13,583 nucleotides of DNA, from positions 1 through 13,583 of the forward strand of contig CANMOP010000033.1 of NCBI GenBank assembly GCA_947499615.1. Reading direction: 5' to 3'. This document shows, one piece after another, positions 6,127 to 12,658 of the stretch; position 1 is the first letter of the stretch, and each line of letters opens with the position of its first letter. This DNA is from RH-chloro-G1 sp003670575. Lineage in GTDB: Bacteria; Chloroflexota; Dehalococcoidia; UBA2979. Under the pieces are notes generated by a model. The model was not told the DNA's origin and did no database searches. It saw only the letters and a list, made by a program, of their open reading frames with translations. Made by a program: the position numbers and the translations under genes.

Positions 6127-7599
6127 TTATTCGGTCGCAGCCACACGGGCGGCCGCACGGAGCCGAGCGAGCGAGGTCTCCTCGCCGACGATCGCCATCG
6201 TCTCGAAGAGCGGCGGGGTGACCGCCTTCCCGGTGACGGCCACACGGCACAGCATGAAGAGGTCGCCGACCTTCTCACCGGTCGCCTCGGCCGCCCCGCG
6301 CAGCGCCGTCTCGATAGCGTCGGCTTCCCACGCATCGATGCCCTCGAGGGCTGTCGCAGCGGCATGGAGCGTCGCAACCGCGACCTCCGGCCGACTCGCG
6401 TACGGCTTCCCCAGCAGCGTGTCGGCCTTCGCCGGCGTGGGATCGGACGCGAAGAAGAAGTCGACGAGCGGCGTGACGTCGGCCAGCAGCTTCACGCGCT
6501 CCCGCACCAGCGGCGTGATCTCCTCGACGAACGCGCGGTCCAGCGGGCGCGGGACATCGGCGGGCAGCGTGCGCTCCAGCCACACCGCGAAGTGCTCCGC
6601 AAGCACTGGCACCGGCAGCGCGCGCAGGTACATACCGTTCATCCAGTCGAGTTTCGGTACGTCGAACGTGGCGGGGTGCGCATTGAGCTGCGCGAAGTCG
6701 AACGCGGCGATCGCCTCGTCGCGCGTCATGATCTCGGTGGTGCCGTCAGGCGCCCAGCCGGTGATCGCGAGAAAGTTGAACAGCGCGTCCGGCAGGTAGC
6801 CGTCTTGCGCGTACTCCAGCACCGCCTTCGCGCCGTGTCGCTTCGAGAGCTTCCCGCCGTCGGGCCCCAGGATCACCGAGGTGTGCACGTACACCGGCAC
6901 TTCGTAGCCGAGGGCCTCGAACAGCCGGACGTGTCGCGGCGCGGACGGAATCCACTCGTCGCCGCGGGATACGTGTGTCACCTGCATCTCGTGGTCGTCG
7001 ACCACGTGTGCGAGGTGGTACGTGGGGAAGCCATCTGACTTCAGGATCACGAAGTCATCGAGCGTAGCGTTCTCCACAGTGATCTCACCGCGCAGCAGAT
7101 CCGTGAACGAGGTTGCGCCCTCGTCAGGCATACGGAAGCGAACGACGCTCGGCTCGCCGATGACCGCGCGTGCCTCGGCCTCGTCCGGCAGCAACGTGCT
7201 GCAGTGGCCGTCGTAGCCCGGCGGCTGGTGGTTGGCGCGCTGTTCGTTGCGCAACTCCTCCAGGCGCGCGCTGCTGCAGAAGCAGCGGTACGCGTCGAAG
7301 CTCGCGATCAGTCGGGCGGCCGCCGCCTGGTAGAGCGGCAGGCGCTGCGACTGGGTGTAGGGCGCAAACGGCCCACCCTTGTCCGGGCCCTCGTCCCAAT
7401 CCATGCCGAGCCAGCGCAACGACTCCAGGATGCGGTCGGCCGACCCGGGGACCAGCCGCGTCTGGTCGGTGTCCTCGATGCGTACGAAGAAGACGCCGCC
7501 GTGGTGGCGTGCGTGCAGCCAGCTCCAAAGCGCCGTGCGGATGTTGCCGACGTGTGGCTCGCCGGTCGGGCTGGGGGCATAGCGGACACGCACCGTCAT
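6127..7599 (-). CDS. gltX: Glutamyl-tRNA synthetase
   Basis: Class I aminoacyl-tRNA synthetase of 490 residues, the usual bacterial length. It joins glutamate to its tRNA in the cytoplasm. The HIGH-type signature is HVGN (16-19) in APSPTGEPHVGN, the KMSKS-type loop is KLSKR (250-254), and a zinc-type Cys-x-Cys (106, 108) is followed by Tyr129 and Cys133. The C-terminal half fits the helical anticodon-binding domains. The ATG at 7599 overlaps the stop of the upstream pseudouridine synthase gene by 4 bp (ATGA), with AAGG nearby, so translation is probably coupled. The frame is open further upstream but that region is coding for the other gene. Whether it also charges tRNA-Gln for the transamidation route cannot be told from motifs alone. 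Confidence 0.97.
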   Translation of the reverse strand: MTVRVRYAPSPTGEPHVGNIRTALWSWLHARHHGGVFFVRIEDTDQTRLVPGSADRILESLRWLGMDWDEGPDKGGPFAPYTQSQRLPLYQAAAARLIASFDAYRCFCSSARLEELRNEQRANHQPPGYDGHCSTLLPDEAEARAVIGEPSVVRFRMPDEGATSFTDLLRGEITVENATLDDFVILKSDGFPTYHLAHVVDDHEMQVTHVSRGDEWIPSAPRHVRLFEALGYEVPVYVHTSVILGPDGGKLSKRHGAKAVLEYAQDGYLPDALFNFLAITGWAPDGTTEIMTRDEAIAAFDFAQLNAHPATFDVPKLDWMNGMYLRALPVPVLAEHFAVWLERTLPADVPRPLDRAFVEEITPLVRERVKLLADVTPLVDFFFASDPTPAKADTLLGKPYASRPEVAVATLHAAATALEGIDAWEADAIETALRGAAEATGEKVGDLFMLCRVAVTGKAVTPPLFETMAIVGEETSLARLRAAARVAATE

Positions 7600-8576
7600 C
7601 GCGTTGCACCTTCCAACTGCACACCGCGGTGACGCGAGCGCAGACCTTCGATTACTTCTCGCATGTCGTCGGGCAGCGGCGCGGTGAACTCGCGCCACTC
7701 ATCGGTCGAGGGGAGCCGGAAGCCGAGGCGCGCGGCGTGCAGCGCCTGACGTGTGATCAACGCGGAGCGTCGACCGTACAGGGTGTCGCCCAGCACGGGG
7801 TACCCGATCGCCTCCAGGTGCACACGGATCTGGTGCGTGCGCCCGGTGCGGATGGTGACATCCAGCAGCGCGGCTTCGTCGCCGTACTGCTCACGTACGC
7901 GGTACTCGCTGTACGCCTGGTCGCCGACCTCGACGACCGCACGACGGCGGCCATCGTTCGGATCGACGCCGAGCGGGGCGTCGACGATCCCCGCAGACGG
8001 CTCGACACGGCCCTCGACGATCGCGATGTATTCCTTGCGCGTCTCACGCGCGCGCCACTGATCCTTCAGCGTTTCACGCGCCACTTCCGTGCGCGCGAAG
8101 GCGAGCACGCCGCTGGTGTCACGATCCAATCGATGTACGACGCCGGGGCCATCGCCACCGCGCATCGCGTCCAACTCCGGGTAGCGCACGCGGAGCACAT
8201 CGACGAGCGTGAGCCCGGGCACGCCAGGGACGGGATGCACGAGGATGCCCGGGTGCTTGTTGATCACCAGCGTGTGCTCGTCCTCAAACAGCACTTCCAG
8301 CGGGTAGGTGTCGGCGCCCGGTGCTGGCGCCGTCGAGGGCAACGTGACGCTCACCTCGACGCCGTTGTCGACGATGTGTGAGGCGCGATCTACGGCGATG
8401 CCGCCGATCGTGACAGCGCCCTGTTCGATCAGGCGGTGCGCCTGCGCGCGCGAGAGCTCAGGCAACGCGGCGGCCACCAGCCGATCGAGTCGGTCGCGTC
8501 GAGTGGTGCGGAAGCGGCGTGGCTCGATGGCATCGTCGGGAACGCCGCCCGCGCTCTGGGTCGTGTCGAGGTTCAT
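7596..8576 (-). CDS. rluD: RluA-family 23S rRNA/tRNA pseudouridine synthase (RluD/RluC-like)
   Basis: 326 residues, equal to the usual RluD length. An N-terminal S4 RNA-binding domain (about 27-75, RLDRLVAAALPELSRAQAHRLI...) precedes the catalytic domain. The signature HRLDRDTSG at 148-156 contains the catalytic aspartate Asp151, and RTGRTHQIRVHL near 243-254 is the second conserved block. The enzyme isomerises uridine to pseudouridine in structured RNA, most likely helix 69 of 23S rRNA if a true RluD; the choice between RluD and RluC is not secure. The ATG at 8576 overlaps the lspA stop by 4 bp. The preceding open frame is the shadow of lspA. Confidence 0.92.
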   Translation of the reverse strand: MNLDTTQSAGGVPDDAIEPRRFRTTRRDRLDRLVAAALPELSRAQAHRLIEQGAVTIGGIAVDRASHIVDNGVEVSVTLPSTAPAPGADTYPLEVLFEDEHTLVINKHPGILVHPVPGVPGLTLVDVLRVRYPELDAMRGGDGPGVVHRLDRDTSGVLAFARTEVARETLKDQWRARETRKEYIAIVEGRVEPSAGIVDAPLGVDPNDGRRRAVVEVGDQAYSEYRVREQYGDEAALLDVTIRTGRTHQIRVHLEAIGYPVLGDTLYGRRSALITRQALHAARLGFRLPSTDEWREFTAPLPDDMREVIEGLRSRHRGVQLEGATR

Positions 8577-9088
8577 GCGCGCCGCCCGTCGAGGAACGAG
8601 AGCACGACCATCGTCGTGACCCCGATCACGATCGCAGAGTCTGCGATGTTGAACGCCGGGTAGTACGCGGGGTCGATAAAGTCTGTCACGGTGCCTTTCG
8701 TGGCGCGGTCGATGAGGTTGCCGATGGCGCCCCCGAGGATCAGCGAGAGCGCGGCGACGTACAAGCGCTGTCCGGGCGGGAATCGCCACATATAGATCAG
8801 GATCGCCGCGATGCCGATCACGGTGACGACGAGTAGGAACGCACCCGCGCCCTGCATGATCCCGAACGCTGCGCCGCCATTCTCGACGTGGGAGATGGCG
8901 AGCCACGCGTCCGTCGATGGCCACGCTTCACCCTCGGCCAGTCGGGAGCGCAGCAGTATCTTCGTCGCCTGATCGATGACGACCACCAACAGCGCTAATG
9001 CGAAGTATGGAGTCATCCACCGCCGTCCGGTCGCGGCAGGGCGTGGGCCGGATGCCGTGGTGGCGAGGGTGTCGGCTGCTTGTTCCAT
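8573..9088 (-). CDS. lspA: Lipoprotein signal peptidase (signal peptidase II)
   Basis: 171 residues with four hydrophobic segments, the first near 27-42. The membrane aspartyl protease removes signal peptides from diacylated prolipoproteins. Family motifs are present: the VIDQATK block (37-43), GNLIDR (123-128), and the catalytic aspartates in TDFID (Asp136) and FNIADSAI (Asp150). The loop between the two aspartates is short. It is first in a three-gene operon with the pseudouridine synthase and gltX. About 24 polar residues precede the first TM; an internal ATG at residue 25 is a possible alternative start. No Shine-Dalgarno is visible before the ATG at 9088. Confidence 0.95.
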   Translation of the reverse strand: MEQAADTLATTASGPRPAATGRRWMTPYFALALLVVVIDQATKILLRSRLAEGEAWPSTDAWLAISHVENGGAAFGIMQGAGAFLLVVTVIGIAAILIYMWRFPPGQRLYVAALSLILGGAIGNLIDRATKGTVTDFIDPAYYPAFNIADSAIVIGVTTMVVLSFLDGRRA

Positions 9089-9094
9089 ACGTCT

Positions 9095-9100
9095 ATCGTA
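9095..9100 (-). promoter_or_regulatory. -10-like hexamer for lspA, possible leaderless start
   Basis: Minus strand TACGAT ends seven bases before the lspA ATG, so transcription would start on or next to the start codon. The matching -35 region is poor, so confidence is low. Confidence 0.3.
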
Positions 9101-9133
9101 CTTGAGGGCGTGCCTGCGATCCGGACGACGCGT

Positions 9134-9186
9134 CGAGTTGAGGGCTGGGCCGCTCGACCCGTACCATCGAGCCTACCGAGTTGAGG
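9134..9186 (+). repeat. Direct repeat CGAGTTGAGG flanking the molybdoenzyme promoter
   Basis: The 10-mer CGAGTTGAGG is found at 9134-9143 and 9177-9186, 43 bp apart. The first copy contains the proposed -35, the second lies just after the predicted transcription start. This arrangement suits an operator pair for a regulator, but no regulator gene is seen here. Confidence 0.4.
9138..9167 (+). promoter_or_regulatory. Promoter of the sulfite-oxidase-like gene pair
   Basis: TTGAGG (9138-9143), 18-bp spacer, TACCAT (9162-9167); each matches consensus at four positions. It predicts a start near 9174 and a leader of about 63 bases before the ATG at 9237. Confidence 0.45.
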
Positions 9187-9236
9187 TCCCCGCGCAGCGG
9201 CGAAGTACCGTCACGGACCAGCGAAGGGCACTGCCA

Positions 9237-9803
9237 ATGACCACCGACCAGCCCCGCCTGCCCGACGGGCAGCGATTGACCGACGGGTTCCCCACCCTCA
9301 CCTACGGCGGCGTGCCAAACATCGACCTGGCGACGTGGGACTTCCGCATCTTCGGCGCGGTGGAGCAGGAGGTGACGCTGAACTGGGAGCAGTTTATGGC
9401 GCTCCCGCAGTCGACGGATCATTCCGACATCCACTGCGTCACGACATGGAGCAAGTACGACAACGACTGGGCGGGTGTGCTGTTCCGGGATGTGATGGCG
9501 TTGGCGAAGGTGAACCCGGACGCGACGCACGTCATGTTCCATTCCTACGGCGGGTACACCACCAACGTGCCGTTGGCCGAGCTGCTGGGTGACGACGTGC
9601 TATTTGCGCACACGCACAACGGCCAGCCGCTGGAGGCTGAGCACGGCGGCCCGCTGCGGGGGGTGGTGCCGAAGCTCTACTTCTGGAAGAGCGCGAAGTG
9701 GGTGCGCGGCGTGGAATTCATGGCCGGCGACCGTCCGGGCTTCTGGGAGATGTACGGGTACCACATGCATGGCGACCCGTGGACGGAAGAGCGCTACGGC
9801 TAA
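9237..9803 (+). CDS. Sulfite oxidase-like molybdopterin-dependent oxidoreductase, single-domain cytoplasmic type
   Basis: 188 residues forming one oxidoreductase molybdopterin-binding domain (sulfite oxidase/YedY fold). The molybdenum-ligating cysteine is most likely Cys67 in DIHCVTTWSKYDNDWAGV. Downstream blocks typical of the fold are SYGGYTTNVPLAELL (103-117), GGPLRGVVPKLYFWKSAKW (137-155) and a C-terminal GFWEMYGYHMHGDPW. There is no Tat signal, haem domain or dimerisation domain, so it resembles the small 'sulfite oxidase-like oxidoreductase' group with an unidentified substrate and electron partner. The ATG at 9237 has GAAGGG eight bases before it; the frame is open further upstream but that sequence is intergenic or lspA antisense. 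It overlaps the next gene by 35 bp, implying a joint role. Confidence 0.92.
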   Translation: MTTDQPRLPDGQRLTDGFPTLTYGGVPNIDLATWDFRIFGAVEQEVTLNWEQFMALPQSTDHSDIHCVTTWSKYDNDWAGVLFRDVMALAKVNPDATHVMFHSYGGYTTNVPLAELLGDDVLFAHTHNGQPLEAEHGGPLRGVVPKLYFWKSAKWVRGVEFMAGDRPGFWEMYGYHMHGDPWTEERYG

Positions 9804-10656
9804 CAGTTCCTCGCCGAACGCCTCATCGAGCGGTTCCTCCGACGTCCCGCCGGGCGGCGCACCGACCTCGACGCGTGACCCGCGAGCGGAGGCGCTTCGC
9901 TCGGCCATCGCCGCCTTGCCTGCGAGTGTCCGTAGCCCCGCTGTCCTACGCCTCGGCGCGCGCGAGCGCACCTTCGGAGGCGTGCCGCTACTCGCATACG
10001 CGCGCAGCGTCGGGCTGCTGCCTCCACATCTTGACGACCACACCTCGAGGGCGGGCTATTTCCTGATCACCGCGGTCGATGGTGCGCGCGCCACCGTGGG
10101 ACTCGCGGAGGCCGACCCCGAGGTGGCAGTGTGCCCGATCCTGTTGGCGACGGAGCAGGACGGCGAGCCGCTGCGGACCGGCGTGCGGCTCGTGGTCCCT
10201 CGTGAGGGCACGCGCTCCGTGGCAGGGGTGGTCGACATCACGTATCACACGAGTGCGTCGGACGATGTGTCGCACAGCCCCAGCACCGTCATCGAGGTGC
10301 GCGGCCCCTTGCCGCGTCCCGGCGCGTACGACCTCGCCGCTCGCTCTGACTTCGTCGCGGCGGTTGGCGTCGACGGTGCGGCCCATCGCGGCGTGCCGGT
10401 GCACCTCGTGATGGGCGATGCCGGCATGTTCGCGCTCACCGACGGCGAGGCGCTCGCGGGGCAGGTGGTGGTGGTCACGTCGGCCGACGGGCGCGTGGCC
10501 GTGCTCGCCGGCAGCGAAGTCGGCCCGCGGTACGCCCGTGAGCCCGTGCTGCTGGTGAGCGAGATGGACGGCACGTTCTGCCTCGTGGTGCCGTACGACC
10601 GGCGTCCGACGCGATACCTCCCCGGCGTCGTCAGCCTCGAGTTGCGCGAGGGCTAA
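9769..10656 (+). CDS. Tandem sulfite-oxidase-fold protein lacking the molybdenum cysteine
   Basis: 295 residues. After a Ser/Asn/Pro-rich N-terminus (about 1-38) the chain holds two copies of one pattern. Copy 1 is about 40-160 and copy 2 about 174-293. Each has a GVP block (RTFGGVPLLAYARSVGL; AHRGVPVHLVMGDAGM). An alanine-or-serine-aspartate-glycine strand turn follows (TAVDGARATV; TSADGRVAVL). Then comes a PILL/PVLL...DG...LVVP...R...GVV segment. This is the layout of the molybdopterin oxidoreductase domain, but the position of the metal-binding cysteine is occupied by other residues (PAVLRLGAR in copy 1). The only cysteines are Cys122 and Cys271, elsewhere in the fold. A non-catalytic partner or scaffold is inferred. 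The ATG at 9769 lies inside the upstream gene with no strong Shine-Dalgarno, so the start is uncertain; translational coupling is likely. Confidence 0.7.
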   Translation: MATRGRKSATANSSSPNASSSGSSDVPPGGAPTSTRDPRAEALRSAIAALPASVRSPAVLRLGARERTFGGVPLLAYARSVGLLPPHLDDHTSRAGYFLITAVDGARATVGLAEADPEVAVCPILLATEQDGEPLRTGVRLVVPREGTRSVAGVVDITYHTSASDDVSHSPSTVIEVRGPLPRPGAYDLAARSDFVAAVGVDGAAHRGVPVHLVMGDAGMFALTDGEALAGQVVVVTSADGRVAVLAGSEVGPRYAREPVLLVSEMDGTFCLVVPYDRRPTRYLPGVVSLELREG

Positions 10657-10690
10657 CGACACCGCGCTGCACGAAAGCAGCCTCGGCCTG

Positions 10691-10731
10691 ACAACAAGAA
10701 GCCCGGTCGATTCGACCGGGCTTCTTGTTGT
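10691..10731. terminator. Bidirectional terminator between convergent genes
   Basis: An 18-bp perfect stem (10691-10708 with 10714-10731) surrounds the loop GATTC. The inner half is GC-rich (GCCCGGTC) and the outer half is A/T-rich, giving CTTCTTGTTGT on exit in either direction. It serves the plus-strand molybdoenzyme pair, 34 bp upstream, and the minus-strand malic enzyme gene, 31 bp on the other side. Confidence 0.92.
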
Positions 10732-10761
10732 ACTTGCAGTGCAGTGCGGCAGTCGCTCGTC

Positions 10762-12231
10762 CTAGATGAAGACGCGCGAGCCCTTCTCACGAACGTACCC
10801 GCCGCGAATCGCCTCGGCGGCCACGGCGGCCGCGACGCGGAGTGCGACATCCGGGTTGAACACAGATGGGAGGATGTAGTCCTCGCTCAGTTGGTCATCC
10901 GGGATCGTCTCCGCGATGGCGCGGGCAGCGACGATCTTCATCTCCTCGGTGATCTTGGTTGCGGCGGCATCGAAGGCGCCGCGGAAGAGACCGGGGAAGC
11001 ACAGCACGTTGTTGACCTGGTTGGGGTAGTCCGACCGGCCCGTCGCGATGATGCGGGCCTTGCCCATGATGAGGTTCGGCATGATCTCCGGCTCCGGGTT
11101 GGACAGCGCCATCACGATGGCGTCTTTGTCCATCGATGCGACCTGGTCCGCAGTGACGGTGCGCGGGCCCGAGACGCCGAGGAACAGGTCGGCGCCAACC
11201 ATTGCCTCGGTCAGCGAGCCGTCGAAGCCCTCCGGGTTGGTGTGCTGCGCGAACCATTCCTTGGCAGCGTTCATGTTCTTCAGTCGACCCTCGTAGATTG
11301 CGCCCTCGCGGTCGAATCCGATGAGGTTCTTCACGCCGAAGTTCATCATGATCTTCGCGCAGGCCACACCGGCCGCGCCCACACCCAGCAGCACGACCTT
11401 CAGGTCTTCCGGCCGCTTCTGGACGATCTTGAGGCTGTTGATCAGCGCTGCCAGCACCACCACGGCGGTCCCGTGCTGGTCATCGTGGAAAACCGGGATG
11501 TCGAGGGAGGCCTTCAGCCGCTCCTCGATCTCAAAGCAACGCGGCGCGGAGATGTCCTCCAGCAGGATGCCGCCGAAGCCGGGAGAGATCGCCTCGACGA
11601 CCTTGATGATCTCTTCGGTGTCTTTGGTGTTCAGGCAGATCGGCCAGGCGTCGATGTTGCCGAAGCTCTTGAAGAGCATCGACTTGCCTTCCATCACGGG
11701 CATGGCCGCCTCTGGCCCGATGTCACCGAGGCCCAACACCGCGGTGCCATCGGTCACGACGGCGACAGTGTTCGACTTAATCGTCAGTGACCAGACTGCG
11801 TCGGGGTTGTCGTGGATCTGCATGGAAACACGTGCGACACCCGGTGTGTATACGTGCGACAACTCCGCCGAGGTGCGGATGTGGACCTTGTTCGCCACTT
11901 CGATCTTGCCGCGGCGGTGCAGCTGGAAGGTGCGGTCGGAGGCGTGCTGTACCTCCACGCCGGGGATCTGCGCGACGCGAGCGACGAGCTGGCGCGCAGT
12001 CTCCTCGTCGGCGCAGTAGATGCGGAAGTCGCGCACGATCACGTCCGTGCGGGCCTCGGCGATGTCGATCGATCCGATGTCGGCGCCCATCGCTCCAATG
12101 GCGGTCGTTACCTTGCCGAGGTTGCCCGGCTGGTTCGCGACGCGCAGTCGCAGTAGCAGCTGGTAGCCAGAGACGGGGCTCTGGTACTCGTCCAAGGAGT
12201 GCGTCTGGATGCGGGCGTCTTCGATGGCCAT
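10762..12231 (-). CDS. ACT-domain-containing malic enzyme (NAD(P)-dependent, short bacterial type)
   Basis: 489 residues. An N-terminal ACT-like regulatory domain (about 20-97, LLLRLRVANQPGNLGKVTTA...) precedes the malic enzyme core. Core features are SHVYTPGVARV with the catalytic-type Tyr128, DGTAVLGLGDIGPEAAMPVMEGK with Lys183, metal-binding LED (225-226) and HDDQHG (250 on), and the nucleotide fold GVGAAG (283-288). The late block is ALSNPEPEI. The enzyme decarboxylates malate to pyruvate, linking the TCA cycle with lower glycolysis; the ACT domain suggests control by a small effector, perhaps an amino acid. Cofactor choice cannot be read securely. The ATG at 12231 has GGAG six bases upstream. 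Transcription ends at the shared terminator. A fusion of an ACT domain to malic enzyme is known in several bacterial groups but less common than the plain enzyme. Confidence 0.94.
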   Translation of the reverse strand: MAIEDARIQTHSLDEYQSPVSGYQLLLRLRVANQPGNLGKVTTAIGAMGADIGSIDIAEARTDVIVRDFRIYCADEETARQLVARVAQIPGVEVQHASDRTFQLHRRGKIEVANKVHIRTSAELSHVYTPGVARVSMQIHDNPDAVWSLTIKSNTVAVVTDGTAVLGLGDIGPEAAMPVMEGKSMLFKSFGNIDAWPICLNTKDTEEIIKVVEAISPGFGGILLEDISAPRCFEIEERLKASLDIPVFHDDQHGTAVVVLAALINSLKIVQKRPEDLKVVLLGVGAAGVACAKIMMNFGVKNLIGFDREGAIYEGRLKNMNAAKEWFAQHTNPEGFDGSLTEAMVGADLFLGVSGPRTVTADQVASMDKDAIVMALSNPEPEIMPNLIMGKARIIATGRSDYPNQVNNVLCFPGLFRGAFDAAATKITEEMKIVAARAIAETIPDDQLSEDYILPSVFNPDVALRVAAAVAAEAIRGGYVREKGSRVFI

Positions 12232-12658
12232 GGTGGGCTCCGATACTCAATCGCGACGGGGCAACAAGCCTTGACGGGTATGATACCCCTTGCCGCATCT
12301 TGGGAAAGGGTGTCCGGGCAGGCGTTTCAGGTTCGAGTCCCCACGTTTGCTGGCTGTGACAGCCGACATGAACTGGCAGCCACCCGATCCCATCATTCGC
12401 CCCCAAAGAATTCTCGGCAGGGGAGTGGCCCGCCTGCAACACGTCCGAGGAGGGCTGCGCAGTCGCATGGCCTGGCGTGTCACGTTTAGAAGACGTTGGT
12501 AACTTGTGGGCAGGCGATCCGCGCCCGGGAATCGCCGATCTAGAATGCGGTGCCGGTCAGTGGCAGCGCCTTATCCCCATATGTATCCGCACCCACCCGG
12601 CAGGAATGGGCACGGCATCCGCCTCCTTGGTTGGCTGCTTTCTCGCTTGGCCGTTTTC
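12232..12658. other. 427-bp intergenic stretch without a convincing gene
   Basis: Open frames here lack coding character. It contains the malic enzyme upstream region, a 13-bp palindrome, a small hairpin GGCTG-TGA-CAGCC at 12352-12364, an isolated T-arm-like GGTTCGAGTCCCC and a -10-like TAGAAT at 12541. The plus frame of the right-edge gene stays open from 12503, so its true start may lie here (ATG at 12545 or 12581). Confidence 0.6.
12276..12307 (-). promoter_or_regulatory. Candidate promoter and palindromic operator of the malic enzyme gene
   Basis: GGGTAT-G-ATACCC (12276-12288) is a perfect inverted repeat centred about 50 bp before the ATG. Read on the minus strand it contains TATCAT (12284-12279), a possible -10, with TTTCCC (12307-12302) 17 bp upstream as a weak -35. 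A repressor bound to the palindrome would cover the -10. Confidence 0.4.

Noticed and set aside
12326..12345. T-arm-like GGTTCGAGTCCCC suggesting another tRNA on the plus strand
   Set aside because: No matching acceptor strand, D arm or anticodon arm could be assembled around it; the T stem itself mispairs.
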